Source: Montifringilla adamsi (lineage: Eukaryota > Chordata > Aves > Passeriformes > Passeridae). From it: a DNA stretch of 64,000 nt. Below are positions 36,001 to 48,600 of the stretch, piece after piece. Position numbers and translations under genes: made by a program. Location of the stretch: NCBI GenBank assembly GCA_017590115.1, contig JAGGNK010013558.1, forward strand, positions 17,006,574 to 17,070,573, written 5' to 3'. The stretch's first letter is position 1; every line of letters begins with the position of its first letter. The notes beneath the pieces are model-generated. The model ran no database searches. It had not been told where the DNA came from and saw only the letters and a list, made by a program, of their open reading frames with translations.

Positions 36001-36782
36001 ATTCCTTCCACAGCAAGCAGGGTGCTGCCAGCTTGCTGCAAGAGACAGCTGAGGCTGCCATGGACACCAGGAGAGTGAAGGGAGCAGGTGGAGTTGGCGG
36101 AGGCAGAAGTGACCTCCAAGGAGGAGAGGAGTGATTTTACTTTCCTCCTGATCCTTCTGTGCCAGAGCCCCAGAGCCATCTGACCCCACCTGCCTTTAGT
36201 GACCCTGGCTGAGGTGTCTTAAATAAAAAACAACTGAGCTCACAGGGAAGGGCAATGGCTTGGGTAGAAATGGGGATGAGGAATTAGAGAAACAGCAAAT
36301 GACTAGATGCAAAATAGGCAAAGTAAGTATATAATCCTACTGGATTTATAGGAGAGATATTGGCACATACCAGGAACATTTCAAGCCAAATGTATGACAG
36401 CATTCCTTACAGCCCTCCCACCCACTGCCATAGCCCAGCTTAATGCAAAGCCCTTTGGCTTCCCCAGGCTCAGAGCTACATTTTATTGCTCAAACAGGTC
36501 AACAATTGCAATCAGATGTTGACTGCAGGCAAGGCACAAACACGATGATGTGTTCATGTACAGCAGCACGTGGAGGGAGGCTCTGCAGTGCTGCTGCTGT
36601 GAATGGCCGGTGCAGGGTGGCAGCTGGGCTGGATCTCCCAAGGCTGCCTCAGAAGCCCATCAGTGTTGTGCCATGAATCCTGTGTGAGATCAGGAAACGG
36701 GCTCTGTTATTAAAGTATAAACTCCATTTCTGGAAATCACTGTGGGAGGAGGGCTCTCACACCAACTCTGCTTTGGTTTGTT

Positions 36783-36872
36783 ATAAAATCAGACAATCCT
36801 TTGGGTGGGAAAAGACCTGTAAGATCATAGAGTCCAACCCAGCACTGCCAAGTCCACCACTCCCATGTTCCT
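36783..36872 (-). mobile_element. CR1 LINE 3'-end fragment, reverse orientation
   Basis: The + strand reads the reverse complement of a CR1 tail: GGGAAAAGACCTGTAAGATC, then ATAGAGTCCAACCC and CAGCACTGCCAAGTCCACCA. It is a short 5'-truncated copy ending in a degraded tail. Confidence 0.8.
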
Positions 36873-37445
36873 GGGTTTTTAAGGCTGCTTTAGAAAGATG
36901 CTGCTCCCTTTTTAACAAGAATTGAGCTGGAGTGGGGTACAGATGATGGCATCTTTGTAAGACAGGCTGGGAGAGGATCCTACAGGTGTATCTGACTGCA
37001 AAAACGACCTTCACCGTGCTGGGGGGAGCTAACAGAACAAAGATTCTGGCCAGTGACTACAACAAAGACATCCAAAACACGTGGCACTGAAGTAATTCTG
37101 TTTATTTCACACCAGGGGAGAGTGCAGCTAGGTTATGCAGATACCTTCCCAATGGATGGGATCCTTTTGCTCCAGTATAAATTTCCACACTCCCAGCACT
37201 GTTCATTGTCAGGGGATGCCTGTGGAGTTGCTGCTCGGGCACAGCAAGAACAACCTTCCCCAAAAGCACTCTCAGAACATCCCTCTCCCCAGGCAGAAGC
37301 TTTCCCCTCCCCACAGCCTGCCCAGGCACACACAGAGATATCCCAAACACAGCCTGGCACGCTCTTCCCAGACAGGAATTTTCTACTCTTGTGTCACTGA
37401 CCACAGACCTGGCAAGGCATCATTCAGGTGTTAACATCCCCATGC

Positions 37446-37451
37446 TTTATT
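37446..37451 (-). terminator. ADAMTS17: Candidate poly(A) signal of ADAMTS17
   Basis: TTTATT on the + strand is AATAAA on the gene strand, at the distal edge of the AT-rich block. The hexamer at 37739-37734 is an alternative. Confidence 0.3.
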
Positions 37452-38607
37452 TTGCAACCTGACCAGGACAAGACCCATCATTTCTTGGTTTTTAGCACAC
37501 TGAGAACTCTGAGGTTCCACAATTTTACTGCCAAATGACCTTTTACACCGACCACAGCAATTAAACAGTTGGCTTGGATTTATCCAAATCCCAGTCTCAG
37601 TCCAGTATTACACAGATGCATAATGTACCACTTACAGCTTCACTCCTTTCTTTTCATATTCATGCTTTGGGTTTGCTTTGTATTTTTGTCTCAAGTTCAG
37701 AAATCTTATTAAAGATGTTATGGAAAAAATAAATTTATTATTCAACATATTCAATTTGTTCAAAATGGAATGATCCTTTTTTCTTTTTTTTTTCCTCTGT
37801 TTTCGCTTTCATTTACAACTGGTTCCATTCAGTTTGACTGTTTTTTTATCTTTTTCTATTTATAACCAGCACCAAGAAGAAAATTACCATGGATACAGTA
37901 CATATGCAAATTAGCTAATGGAAAAATATATACATTTCACTCTGTAATGAGAGAACTTAAATGATATTATTGCCATGGAGAATATATCTCTGTATTATAA
38001 TAAAATATCAAGCAATAATCAACTGCTAAGATTCTTTTCCACCAACAAAAAATAGCACCATACATGAGATAGTGAGAATCTACACTCAATAACACAATTG
38101 TGCAACTAGAAATGTACAGTACTTTAGTAACAGTACAGAGTATTGTTTATAATATGGAAATACCACCACTGTAATCAAAAGAGCATCAATCTCTTAAGAA
38201 CAACTAAGAAAAGTATTGTTGTAGATACATTGAAACAGTTTCTTTTCTTTTCACCATAATGTGGGAACTGAGGGCAGAGCATAGCTGTGACTTCATTGTA
38301 AAGCTCCTATAAAGTGATAAAAACCAGAAGTGCAGGAATATTGAACAGAATTAGATTTTTTTGTTATTATTTTTCTGGCTGTTATGTGATGGGATGTTGT
38401 CACCATGTGAAGTAAGAGAATTGAATAAAATGGAGCTGTGTTGTGCCATCAGTTCTAAATAATGTTGGAGGGTTTGATTATAAAAAAAATAAAAGGTTGA
38501 TGCATGCTAATCTGTGAGCTGTGAGAGCAAGTGAGGTGTTTTTTTCTCAGTGCTCATACAGTTGAAAAAAAAATCCTTGTAAATTCCTGTTTCCTTAGGT
38601 AGGACTC

Positions 38608-38715
38608 AGAACTTGCACCCAAGTGTCCTTTGGGTCCAGAATCCAGCAGGCTGGGTCAGGCCAGAGGTCTAAACAGCCTAGCACCCTGTTCTGGCCAGTG
38701 GCCAGTACTGAATTA
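38608..38715 (+). mobile_element. Ancient amniote CR1/L3-like fragment
   Basis: The run CTGGGTCAGGCCAGAGGTCT (38651-38670), then CAGCCTAGCACCCTGTTCTG and GCCAGTGGCCAGTACTG, follows a motif series I know from old CR1/L3-type repeats in turtles, crocodilians and birds. Identification is from memory and the copy is short. Confidence 0.5.
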
Positions 38716-41227
38716 TTACTGAAAAACACAAAACCTAAAATCCTTCCTCTCCTATGTCCTACCTTTTGCCTAGAGAGGGTCACAGATCAGCACCAGAAGG
38801 AAAACGTTCCTGCTGTGGAGAAGCACCTTTGATTCCCAGCAATGATAATTCACACAATTCTGCCAAGGTAACAGAGAAAATGTTGCCCATGAGAAGAAAA
38901 CCAGCAAATTTAAAATGGAGTGAGGGGTGTCAGGAGATTCAGGGGTGGCTGTGGGGGCACGGAGGCAGCAAGGACAGTCCCAGTGCCACTGCAGGCTAAG
39001 GGGGAAACACCACTGTGGATTAGGAACATAAACCAGGTCCTATGGACTCTGTCTGATCTCCTGGAACTTTCTCACTTGCAGTTCTTCTATCTGTTAATTT
39101 GCCTAATAGAGTATCACCTGATATTGTCTAAATCTTCCCTGTCACCCCTGCCAGCAATTTTCCCTTGATTGCTTGCTAAGTACTTATATAACCTCTGGGC
39201 TGGGCAACAGGGTGGGAATAACAGAAAAAGGAGATTTAATCCTGATTATAAATTGCCAAAAAAAAAAAATCCAGTCTAACAAAAACCAAGCTGGAATCAT
39301 TTCCCTGATAGAGAAAATCATCTGAGGCATTGGAAAGCAGATCTGTTTGAGACAGGCACTTGAGGAAAAAAGGTGTGCAAATGTGCCCTTGTGCATCAGG
39401 CCAGCCCTGGTGCACACACACAAGCACAGATGTAAATGTGAAGCCCACACAGGGTTAGTCTGTTGATGAACATTATCTCCCTGTGCTTGAAATATTTAGC
39501 CCTTAATAAAATGCTAATAGGTTATTCCAGTGAGGTTCTGGATATGGAAAGAACAGCACTAAGCAAAAATTGCTTTAAAGATGTTAGGTACTCAGAGTCT
39601 TTATCCTTCCTTGCATTGACAAAAAGAGACAACAGCAACAAAGACAATTGGGGCCAGGTGAGAGCTGCAAGCCAGCCTGGCCCAGGGGCTGGGGGAGCAG
39701 CTGGGCTTGGCTCTGTGCTCAGCTCCAAGGAGTCAAACAGTCCCACACAGTTCCAGAGCGAGCACAAAGCTGCAATTATCCAAAGGACTCTGTTCCTGTC
39801 ACCAGGAGGGGGCTGAAACTCAGCCATGGCCTTGGGCCCGGGCAAGGGAACGATGCTGGAGCAAGATGTGACAGGGAGACACTGATGTGTGTGACAAGGG
39901 AGGGGACAAGCCCTGCCCTGGGCAGAGCTCCTGTTTCAAGTCTCACATCACAGAGAGGAGTCTGGTTTAAAGTGCAGAGACATGGCAGAGAGTATTGTGT
40001 GGGCAGCACCTGTAAGTGCTCTGACAGCACCAAACCTATAGCACCAAACCTGACAGCACCGCAGAAGTGACACAGGGAGCACTCAAAGACAGCAATGGAA
40101 GCCTGAGCCCTTGGCTTCCTACAAGCTCCAGGTTACACTTTGAATGTCTTGCATCCCTGGCTACTTCTGGTTACTCCAAAAGCTACATAAGCTCAGCTGT
40201 GTAAAAGAGCCCAGAGATAGAAAACACCTGTTCTGCTCCCCACTACATCCTTTTCATAAAGATTATTCCAAATTCAGTTTCTGTTCCAACCCTATCCAGT
40301 TTCACAGTCCTCTTAAAAGAACCAACAGTCTCATTATCTGATTGACTTCTAAAAATTGGAGAGAGCTTAGGCCAAGCAATCCCTCAGTGAGCTCTACTGG
40401 ATGAAATGACTTCTGGCTTCTCCCATCTCATGTAAATGGTTCTTGTTTAAAAGTAACTATCTACGGCTGTTAATAAGCTTCCATTTCATTAAGCGCAGAG
40501 AAAAAATAGGTTTCATAAAAGAAACTCTATTATTCTGGGGAAAAGATAGAGAGGATTGTTTTTTAAAATTAGAAGGAAAAGCACTCCCTATTAGTGGCTC
40601 TGAAAATACGACTTGGAATGTTGGATATAATTATACTGAGTATTCTGTAGGAAATTCAGAGATGTCCATCCTCTGCTATCAGTTTTCACAAGCTTTTACA
40701 GAAAATCCTCTCTTTAAACTAAACCTTTCATTGATGCATGTCCCTCCAAGCCCACTCTGCAGTGGATAACTGCTGGGAATTGAAAACAACAGATAAAAGC
40801 CAAGATTAAAAGATTAAGCAATGTCTCTACCTTTGCTGAATTATTTTGCCAGAGGCCTTCCTCCATGGAGGTACCCATAACCTTATCCAATGTAATCACT
40901 TTGCAACTCTTGTCCTTTTCTTTAATGGTAGCAAGCCATCCAGTGGCTGGTGATTTAATATATTAAAAAAGCATTAACGAAAAATGTGAGGATGTCAAAA
41001 TATTCAGAAATGATTGGCTCCTTGAGATGACCCTTTCTGTGTGTTTTTTTTAAGGTGGATGAGCGGATGACTTTGGTATCCAGTCTGTAGGATTAGTTTC
41101 AAGTCTCATTAGGTGTGCTTTGGGATCCACCATGCTGTAGCAACTCATGAAGTTCCAGTACTCAGACCTACTAGTCTGTGATTTCCATACAAACAGCTGG
41201 AAGACTCTAAGGAGTGGCACAGGTTCA

Positions 41228-41379
41228 TTAACTCTTCTGCTGCATCTTGTTTGCATAAAAGTCTCTGCAGGTCTGGCAGCAGCGCTGGTACCACCGCATG
41301 TCCTGGCACAGGTTCTTCTCACGGATCACCCTGCAGTACACTGTCCACTGGTCCCCCGTGCACTTGTAGGTGAGGGCAG
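41228..41379 (-). CDS. ADAMTS17: ADAMTS17 last coding exon: PLAC domain
   Basis: This exon encodes the C-terminus of the secreted metalloprotease ADAMTS17, whose loss in humans causes a Weill-Marchesani-like syndrome. It reads [37 protein letters not shown] and [12 protein letters not shown], then TAA. The six cysteines in this spacing are the PLAC (protease and lacunin) domain, which ends many ADAMTS and related matrix proteins. The exon starts with CT, completing an Ala codon begun by the previous exon, after an acceptor CCCAAG, which is weaker than CAG. The extreme C-terminal residues after YANKM differ from the human protein. It acts in the extracellular matrix, probably around fibrillin microfibrils (family knowledge). 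Confidence 0.95.
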
Positions 41380-41542
41380 CTTGGGAGGAGACAAGAAAGG
41401 AGAAACTGCCAGATTAGCCAGGGAACAGCGCTGCAGGTGTGACCAAAAGCCCTGCACACGAGGGGAGGGAGGGCCACGCTCGCTGCCGGCACTGGAGAGC
41501 AGGTGAGGTTCTCTCTGCCAAAATACTGGGCTCTTGGAAGCG

Positions 41543-41567
41543 CTTCCTTCCTTCCTTCCTTCCTTCC
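41543..41567. repeat. (CTTC)n microsatellite
   Basis: About six copies of CTTC on the + strand, in the last intron of ADAMTS17. Confidence 0.9.
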
Positions 41568-43306
41568 CTGGCCATGAATGGGGAGTGCAAACCTCCTCCT
41601 GCTGCACCTGTTTTGTCTCAGAGGCAAACAGGCCTGGATGAACAAACCATCCAAAGATGCAGCCCAGATTTAAGGCCATGAACTCCACACCACAGTCAAT
41701 GGGATGGAGATGGATAAATCACACAACTGGCAAGAGCACTTGAGACAGACCTTATGAATGTGAGATGGGAGAGTTCACATAAAAGAAACTAAGCCACAGG
41801 CAAGGCCAGGACTAAAATTTCAGAGGTCCAAGGTCCCTCACAGGTTGTGAAGGAAGACAAGAAAGAAGTGACAGAATAAATCCCTCTGAATGTGTTGACA
41901 ATGAGAGACACTGGACACAGACATAAAAGCCAGGTGAGGTGAACTCCACACTTAGATATTTTTGGAAATGTTATCCAAGACAAAAAACCATTCTGAAATA
42001 GGGACAAGGCAGCATGGGGTCTGTAGACTACTGGGATTTTTTTCTAATTTTTTTTTTCTTCCATTGCAGAAAAGAGAAAATTCTGTTTAACGATAATCCA
42101 ATTAGAATTGTTTATAAGCAAAAAGAGCAAAACACTCAATGATATGTCTTTCCACTAATATCAAATATCATTGTTTCTGGCCCTGGTGATTCCAAGCCTG
42201 GTTTAGAAGCAAAAGCATCCCAAATTGCTTGCAGATTATTTTCAGCAGGGACTTGAGCCTCCTCAGTCTTCTAAACACATGAGCATTTTATTGCTTTGTC
42301 CTAAAATGTGAATTAGGATGGATTTCTTGTTTCATCAGTGTATCAAGGGCTTACATCTCAAATGAAATGTTTTCCTTCCACTATGCTCTTAGTGCTAAAA
42401 TATCTGGGAAGTACTCTCATACCAGAAAAGGATAGAAACCCCTCAGCATGAGTGCATTTGCAAAAATTAAAGTCCCCATTTTCTCTAAAAACATCTGGTA
42501 AACTTTTGGGGAACAAATTTCATTTCAGAAGCTTCAACTCCAGCCCTAGTTTAAGTGTTATTTAATAATGGAGAACATTATTAGAAAATGGTTCTCTATT
42601 ATTTAGCAGCTCTGTGTTTTCATGTGTGTTAGAGGTTTCTTAGCCTGTAAGATCAGCTTTAAGATCAGCTCAGATGTGACAGAGGAAGCTGCTCTTTCTG
42701 GTAACCTCTTGTTTACAACCCAGTCTCGTCTACCAAAAGGGGGACAGGAGGCACCCATGAGGCTGGGTTAGTGTATGTAGCTGATGCCTTAATTTAGCTT
42801 CATCTTACTGGTGATGATGTGTGAAATGTAAAGAAACCAACTTGGTTCTTGGAGCCGTGGTGGAACACACAGGGCTGAAGTTAAAAAAAAAATATATTTA
42901 GTATATTTATATTTTTTCCCCTTATAAACTAATGTGAAAAATCATGAGATTCCCACAAATTTGTATTAACAGACACATTCTTAATTAGTGGCATGTCTTA
43001 AGCACAGTGTTAGGTGTTTCAGGAGACAGATGGTTATCGCCATATTCCCATCCCAGCCAGGGACACAAGGAATGCAGGGAGGGTGAGGAAGAGGACAGTG
43101 ACAGAAAATCATAGGGTCAGGAAGAGGCTGGATGCTCTCTTGCCCCTCTGGGCAAATCAATCCATCAAACCACCCGTCAGGGTCATGCATTTTCTTGGGA
43201 CACAATGAATAAATGATCCTACTTCACACTCACTGCAGCACAGGCAGCGTATGGAAGAGTTTGTGATGGAAAAAGATGCACCTGCCAGCTCCCTCACCTG
43301 TGACTG

Positions 43307-43342
43307 ATCAATCAATCAATCAGTCAGTCAATCAATCCAATC
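43307..43342. repeat. (ATCA)n microsatellite, imperfect
   Basis: Copies of ATCA with GTCA variants, ending near CCAATCACC, in the last intron of ADAMTS17. Confidence 0.9.
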
Positions 43343-43557
43343 ACCTACCATTTGTGTGCTCCTGCTGCTCTCTGAGCTCCATCCTCTGCCATGCCAAGCA
43401 CTCCACCTGGGCACAGCCTGAGGCAGGGCTCAGACAGGACCTACCCACACCAGACCTTTAGGCTGGAGTCTGGTCGAGCCTCTCTCAATTTCTGGCCCTG
43501 GACAATCACTGCAGCCCCCCGGGCAGCTGGCACCTTCCCCCCCGGCCCCTGACTCAC

Positions 43558-43735
43558 CGAGCCTGGGCGAGGTGATGGTGTTGACGTTGATCCTGTCGTT
43601 GCAGACCTCCTGGTGGCACTGCCTGTAGGCCGCGGGCTTGGCCAGCGCCGGGCACTCGCTGCCGTGGCGCCCGGTCACTTTGTGCATGCACTGCACCACG
43701 CGCGACTGCAGCCCCTTGCCGCACGTCGAGGAGCA
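43558..43735 (-). CDS. ADAMTS17: ADAMTS17 penultimate exon: last TSP1 repeat
   Basis: The exon starts in phase 0 with [20 protein letters not shown] and continues [39 protein letters not shown], plus one nucleotide of the next codon. With WKTGDWSK from the preceding exon it forms the last thrombospondin type 1 repeat. CSSTCGKG fits the O-fucosylation consensus CXX(S/T)CXXG, as expected for secretion of this family. Acceptor is CCTGCAG and donor GTGAGT. The exon is clearly more GC-rich than its surroundings. The 178-nt length (59 codons plus one base) agrees with the phase of the PLAC exon. Confidence 0.96.
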
Positions 43736-45489
43736 CTGCAGGAGAGAGCACACTGAGCTTCCGTGCCACAGCACAGCAGGAGTCACTGCCAGAGCACAGG
43801 GTGCAGCCACTGTGCTGCTGAGGGCTCACAGCTGGCTCTCCGTGGCAGCCAGGGACACTGCGTGTGGCTGCTGTGCTGGCTGTGATGGTTTTGCACCTTC
43901 AGGGAGTGCTGTGAGCAGAGGAACTCACCTGGCTCAGGGAAGGAACTTGTCTTTCTGCCCTGAGTTCACCTACTCTGACTGTCCTCTGTGGATGCCCATG
44001 GGGCTCAAGCAGGCAAAAATGCAATTCCCCCCACCAGTCATGAAGAGGCAAAGCTGAAAAATGTGTAATTATGGACCAGCAGCTTCCACCTCCCTGTCTG
44101 TGAGGGACTCAGTGGTTCTTGGTTTAAAAGCTCTCTCCAAGACATGGATGGTCTAACAAGGCTTCCTCCACAGACAGGATGACCACAGCCAGGCACTGAC
44201 ATCAGATAAATCCCAGGATTCCAGCAGAGGCTGGCAGCTCCTGCGTGCCCAGAGCTCTGAGAAGCTCTGTTCTGGAGAGAACACATCAGGTATTGCAGTT
44301 TCACTCCCATCTATCCCTGCTGTCTGGCCCTTGCCTGTCCTCCTGGGAGCAATTGCAAATTGTACTCATGAGTTTTGGCTGCTATTAGCCAGGAGGCCCA
44401 GCCTGTTCATATGCTCTCTTTGTTGTCATACAGTCAAGAGTCCCTCCCTCTCCCTCCCTCTTCCTCTGGCCCAGTCACTTGTGATTTACAATGTCCTACT
44501 TGCACGCTGTTCAATTTTAATAAAGCAAACACAGTGAGCACAGGGAGGTGCAGCAGCTGGAGTCAATAAAAGAACCTTGTATTTAACATAAAGAAACAAT
44601 GGCTTGCAAGACTTGGGTAAGATTCCTGTTTCTGCTAAAGCCACACACAAGCAAATGATGGTGGAGAGGAGGAGGTGAGGGAAAGCCCAGAAGGTAGCAA
44701 CAGAATGATATAAAAAAAGGTCATGTTTTCTGTCCTCTGCTGTTTCTCACCAAAGTCAGGGCATTGGAGCTTTCTCCCTGAAAACCACCATCACCTCAGA
44801 GAGGTAATTCTCAAAGGAGAGATGCCAAACACTGGAGAGGTTCAGAAGCTGGGCATCACTGAGGCTGGACTGAAGTCCAAGTACAAATCCTGTGTATGCA
44901 GTGTGGATGTTTGTGAGACCCAGAGCCAAGGGCAGAACATGTGGATGCACACAGGGCTCCACCTCTACATCCAAGGAGGATGAGTACAGCAAAGCTGTGG
45001 TCATTTTGGTCTGGAAGTATCACAAGAAACCCTTGCAGTTTGGGTTTTTTTCCTTTACAATCTCCTTATTTCAATTTAAGTTCAACACACCAGTTTATGA
45101 CAGAGACTTTTACATTTAGATTTTTCAGGTGTTGAATTTACAAAAAAAATTGATCACTGTCAAATACTACCTCAGCAGTGGTTATAGTATTTAGGATTAT
45201 GCTGAATGAACCCTTCCCCTGCCCTACAGTAAGCTATTCCAAAAATCAGGAATTAAAGTCCCTGATGTAAATCCCCTTCACCTGAATTTATGCAGTGAAA
45301 TCTGGGCATTACATTAGTTTTGTGTGTCCCTCAGCTCTTTCCCAGCACTGAGTGCCCTCAGTGACTTCCACCAGCCTGGAAGCCAGTCAGGCATGGCCAC
45401 TGGATTTAAAGTGAACTATTTTCATCCTGATAAATGCAACTATTAGGCTCTTCCACTTCACCAGTCAAATGCAACCTTTAATCCTCAGG

Positions 45490-45610
45490 ATTCAGTGGCA
45501 CTTTTAGTCTTCACAGTGCTTTACTAATCTTAATCCTCCCTAAACTCTTTGCTTTGGGAGGGGAATTGTACATCCATTTTGCAAACAGAATTGCTGTTAT
45601 CACACAGGTA
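45490..45610. mobile_element. Possible ancient MIR/L3-type repeat tail
   Basis: The order of motifs (CAGTGCTTTACTAATCTTAA, CATCCATTTTGCAAACAGAA, TCACACAGGT) resembles the tail of CORE-SINE/L2-L3 repeats, in which a count of tissue-conserved blocks such as CCCATTTTACAGA is followed by GTCACACAG. It is highly diverged, so the assignment is tentative. Confidence 0.35.
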
Positions 45611-48600
45611 TTAAATAACTCAGGCCATGGGCTTCCTTCACATGATTGCAACAGTGAGCCTGAAACCTCTGTCTCTGGCTTTTAAGCACTCCCTGTGCTC
45701 TTAAGAGGGGGGGCATGGGGAGAAAGAAGGGAAAAGAGGACAAAACCAGCATTTTTCTCATAAGGTGAATGAGGTTTTCAGATACCAACACACAAACACT
45801 CACCTATCTGTGTTCCTGTCTCTGCATTTGTTAACCAGCAAGGAGGGCAAGCAGTGAAACTTTTTTCCACAGACACTGCCAACTCCAATCCTCAGACAAA
45901 TAACAGCAGAGCTTTTGCCTGAAGCAGTTTTATTCCTTCTCCTGGGAGACTGGGATCATCACCTATGCTATGCAATTAGTTTTTCACAGCCAGCAAGACA
46001 GATTTTAACATCTTTCTTGAACTCTTCAGGGCTTGGCAACTAAAGGAAGGTTGGACATCTGGCTTATTTTAAGACAAAATTTTCAACTCGGTACTTGGAT
46101 AGTTTCTTTCCTAGGAATTTCAATAGGAAATAGGAATAGATACAAAATACATGCAAAGGGGGAATTGTTACTCATGCTGCACTATGAGAAGAGGACTTCA
46201 TTAAAAAAGGTATAAAAATCAAACTCCAACTGCACAGCAAATTACCATAAATATATTCCTTCTCTGGACAGCTAAACACACTGCTATGGACTCTCTGTTC
46301 CCAAATGTTTGTGGAGCAAGGAACCATATCCACAGAACAATTTTCAGGGCTGGATTCAGCAGAGAAGAGATGCTGGTGCCAAAGGAAGAAGTGGATTTTC
46401 CCTTCCACCAGGCACTGCCAGTGGTGTCACTATCACTAAAATGCACGTGCAAAATGCACAGAATTTAACCATAATGCCCTAAACTGACAACACAAGCACT
46501 GTAAACTGGAAATCCACCCCCATGCAACGATCAAAGGGTTGCTCAGCACTGTAAAATAGAGGTGGTTAATGAACAGCTACAAAAAGTGAAGCTAATGAGA
46601 GCCCCTGTAACTCCAGTTCAAACACTGCTTAGGAAGGCAAAAGCAAGACAAAAATGCCTGCATTCACATTCTTTGGCAGTAACATGCAAGCCAGTGGGGA
46701 TATCCAGAAGGAAATAAACTCACAAATTGTCAAGGCAGCAGCTGCATTCAAGAGCTTAAAGAAGATTTACTCACTGAAAAACTCTAACCTTAGGAATAAG
46801 CTATGATTTTTCAACTGGAATGCTATTTCCACCTTAGGATACTGATATGAAAGCTTGAAATCTAGCAAAGGTGCTGACAGATGTCTAATTGCTTTGAAAG
46901 CAAATGCCCCAGGAGAATATTAGGTATTAAAATAGAACAAATTTACAGAAAGTGCTGAGATCTGTCAGGGCCTTCATCAACTCCTGGTCTAAAAAAGATA
47001 GCAGAGAAAGAGAGGGGAATGAGAGTGACATAAGCCAGGGCAGGGCTGCTGTTGGGTATCAGAGCAGAGAGTCCAAAGAATCCCTCTGTTGAAGCTTAAT
47101 GGGGTCAGAAAAGGTACAGATTTACCAGCACAGACACAGGTCCAGGACTGAATGGGATAATGGATCATTGCTGAGGGCTCCTGGGAGGCTGGGATACATT
47201 CCAGACCCTAGGCCACCTTCAGAAATGTCACTTTTCTAACCTCCAAGGGATGGGTGTAAATATTTTTTTTTTGTAAGAGATTTTTCCCAGCAGAAGCAGG
47301 TCACAGCATCCCTCCAGCCAATCCTGAGCACACTCCAGTACAGAGAGGGCTGATCTGTCAGAGGGAGATGCAGTTCTAGATGACTGTCATAAGTAAGCTG
47401 CAGGCAAGATGGGGTTTTCTCTTTATTCATCAGTCTGCAGTCATCTGATGTTTAAAGATACTGGTTTGTCCCCAGTTTGCTGGAAGCTGCTGAAGCCAAG
47501 GATAACACCATGGCTAAAGCTCCAATATTGAGAGATAGAGTCATGCTTTACTGACTTCAGAGTTCAAGCATTCGAGGCGTTAGGGTAGAGTGTTTTTCCC
47601 CTCGGGGGTCTTATTTCTTGCCTCTATGAAAGTCAGAAAGAAAGCAAGAGAAGTTCCTATTAAAAACATTCTAACACAGCATCTGAGATGAATGACAAAG
47701 GTCCTGTAATTGCTCCCTTCCCGGGACCTTAATAGCACACACATGTGTGCTCTGAAAGCCAGTGCTCCACACACCTTCACATCAGGCTTTTTATGAGGAT
47801 CACTCATTTAAACCCCATAGCTCTAGCTGAAAAGCAGCATGCAATCTGCTTTCATAAACACTAGGTCAACTTTCACCATGGCATCATGCTAAAGAAAGAA
47901 GTATCTGTCTTTTCACTGATAAGATCTAATTAGCCCAAAGCAAACTGTAAGCTGTTTTTCAAGCTTCCTTGTTCTTTTCTCTGTAAAAGAACATATCTGG
48001 TCTTGCTTACAACAATCTTTCATTTGGAAACTTTTGTGAAATGACTGATTTGTTTAATTTAGCCAAGAAGAAAAAAATGCATACCCTTCTGACTCAGTAT
48101 GGGAAGAAACAATAAATTATGGCAGCAAATGCTCGTGGCTGATGTGACAGTATCTTAGCAGGAAAAGAGAAGCAATTTTTGCAAACTGCCTACAGCTGTA
48201 CTTTCAAACTGCACGACCCCAAGGAACAAGACCTGACCAGCACATCCAACATGTCTCACTGCATAATTAAGCTTGGCTTTGCCATTCTGAAAAGCTCCAT
48301 TGTATACAGAGAGTTCAGAGATTAAAGGCTGAACACGTGAATATTCTGGGTAGTGAAAGTGCCCCTAAAGTACATGTGCAGTGGAGCCCAGGTGGATGCT
48401 GATGAGAAAATGCCATTTAATCCAATATTCCAATCAGGAAAAATTTACTTCTCACAAGGTTTCAAACTGGATTTCAAGAACAGGCTCAAGCAGAGCTGTG
48501 AGGTGATACAGTGCTGCCCACTGGGGACCATATTCTAGCAGGTCACCTACTGCACTTGTGCCATGGCTGGACCTGTGGCACGAAGTGGAAATACTCCAGA

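Larger units (their letters stand above)
22413..37440. other. Intergenic region between LYSMD4 and ADAMTS17
   Basis: About 15 kb with no recognisable gene. It contains a pair of interrupted open frames on the - strand (23348-24099), a CR1 scrap (36783-36872) and possible fragments of ancient amniote repeats (for example 31755-31805 and 32985-33020). Several open frames of 120-180 codons exist on both strands (25489-26019, 28058-28567, 35377-35922), but they overlap one another in different frames, lack domains and have no convincing splice sites. I see no RNA gene. Confidence 0.7.
37446..41227 (-). other. ADAMTS17: Putative ADAMTS17 3' untranslated region
   Basis: This sequence follows the ADAMTS17 stop codon on the - strand. 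It becomes strongly AT-rich at 37.5-38.6 kb, as in distal vertebrate 3'UTRs. AATAAA hexamers on the gene strand occur at 37739-37734, 37451-37446 and 37106-37101. It includes an old CR1/L3-like fragment at about 38608-38715. The limit is inferred; a shorter UTR is possible. Confidence 0.4.
41380..43557 (-). other. ADAMTS17: ADAMTS17 last intron
   Basis: Intron of 2,178 bp, donor GTGAGT, acceptor CCCAAG. It holds a (CTTC)n run at 41543-41567 and an (AATC)n run at 43307-43342 with imperfect CAGT units. No other element is recognised. Confidence 0.88.
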
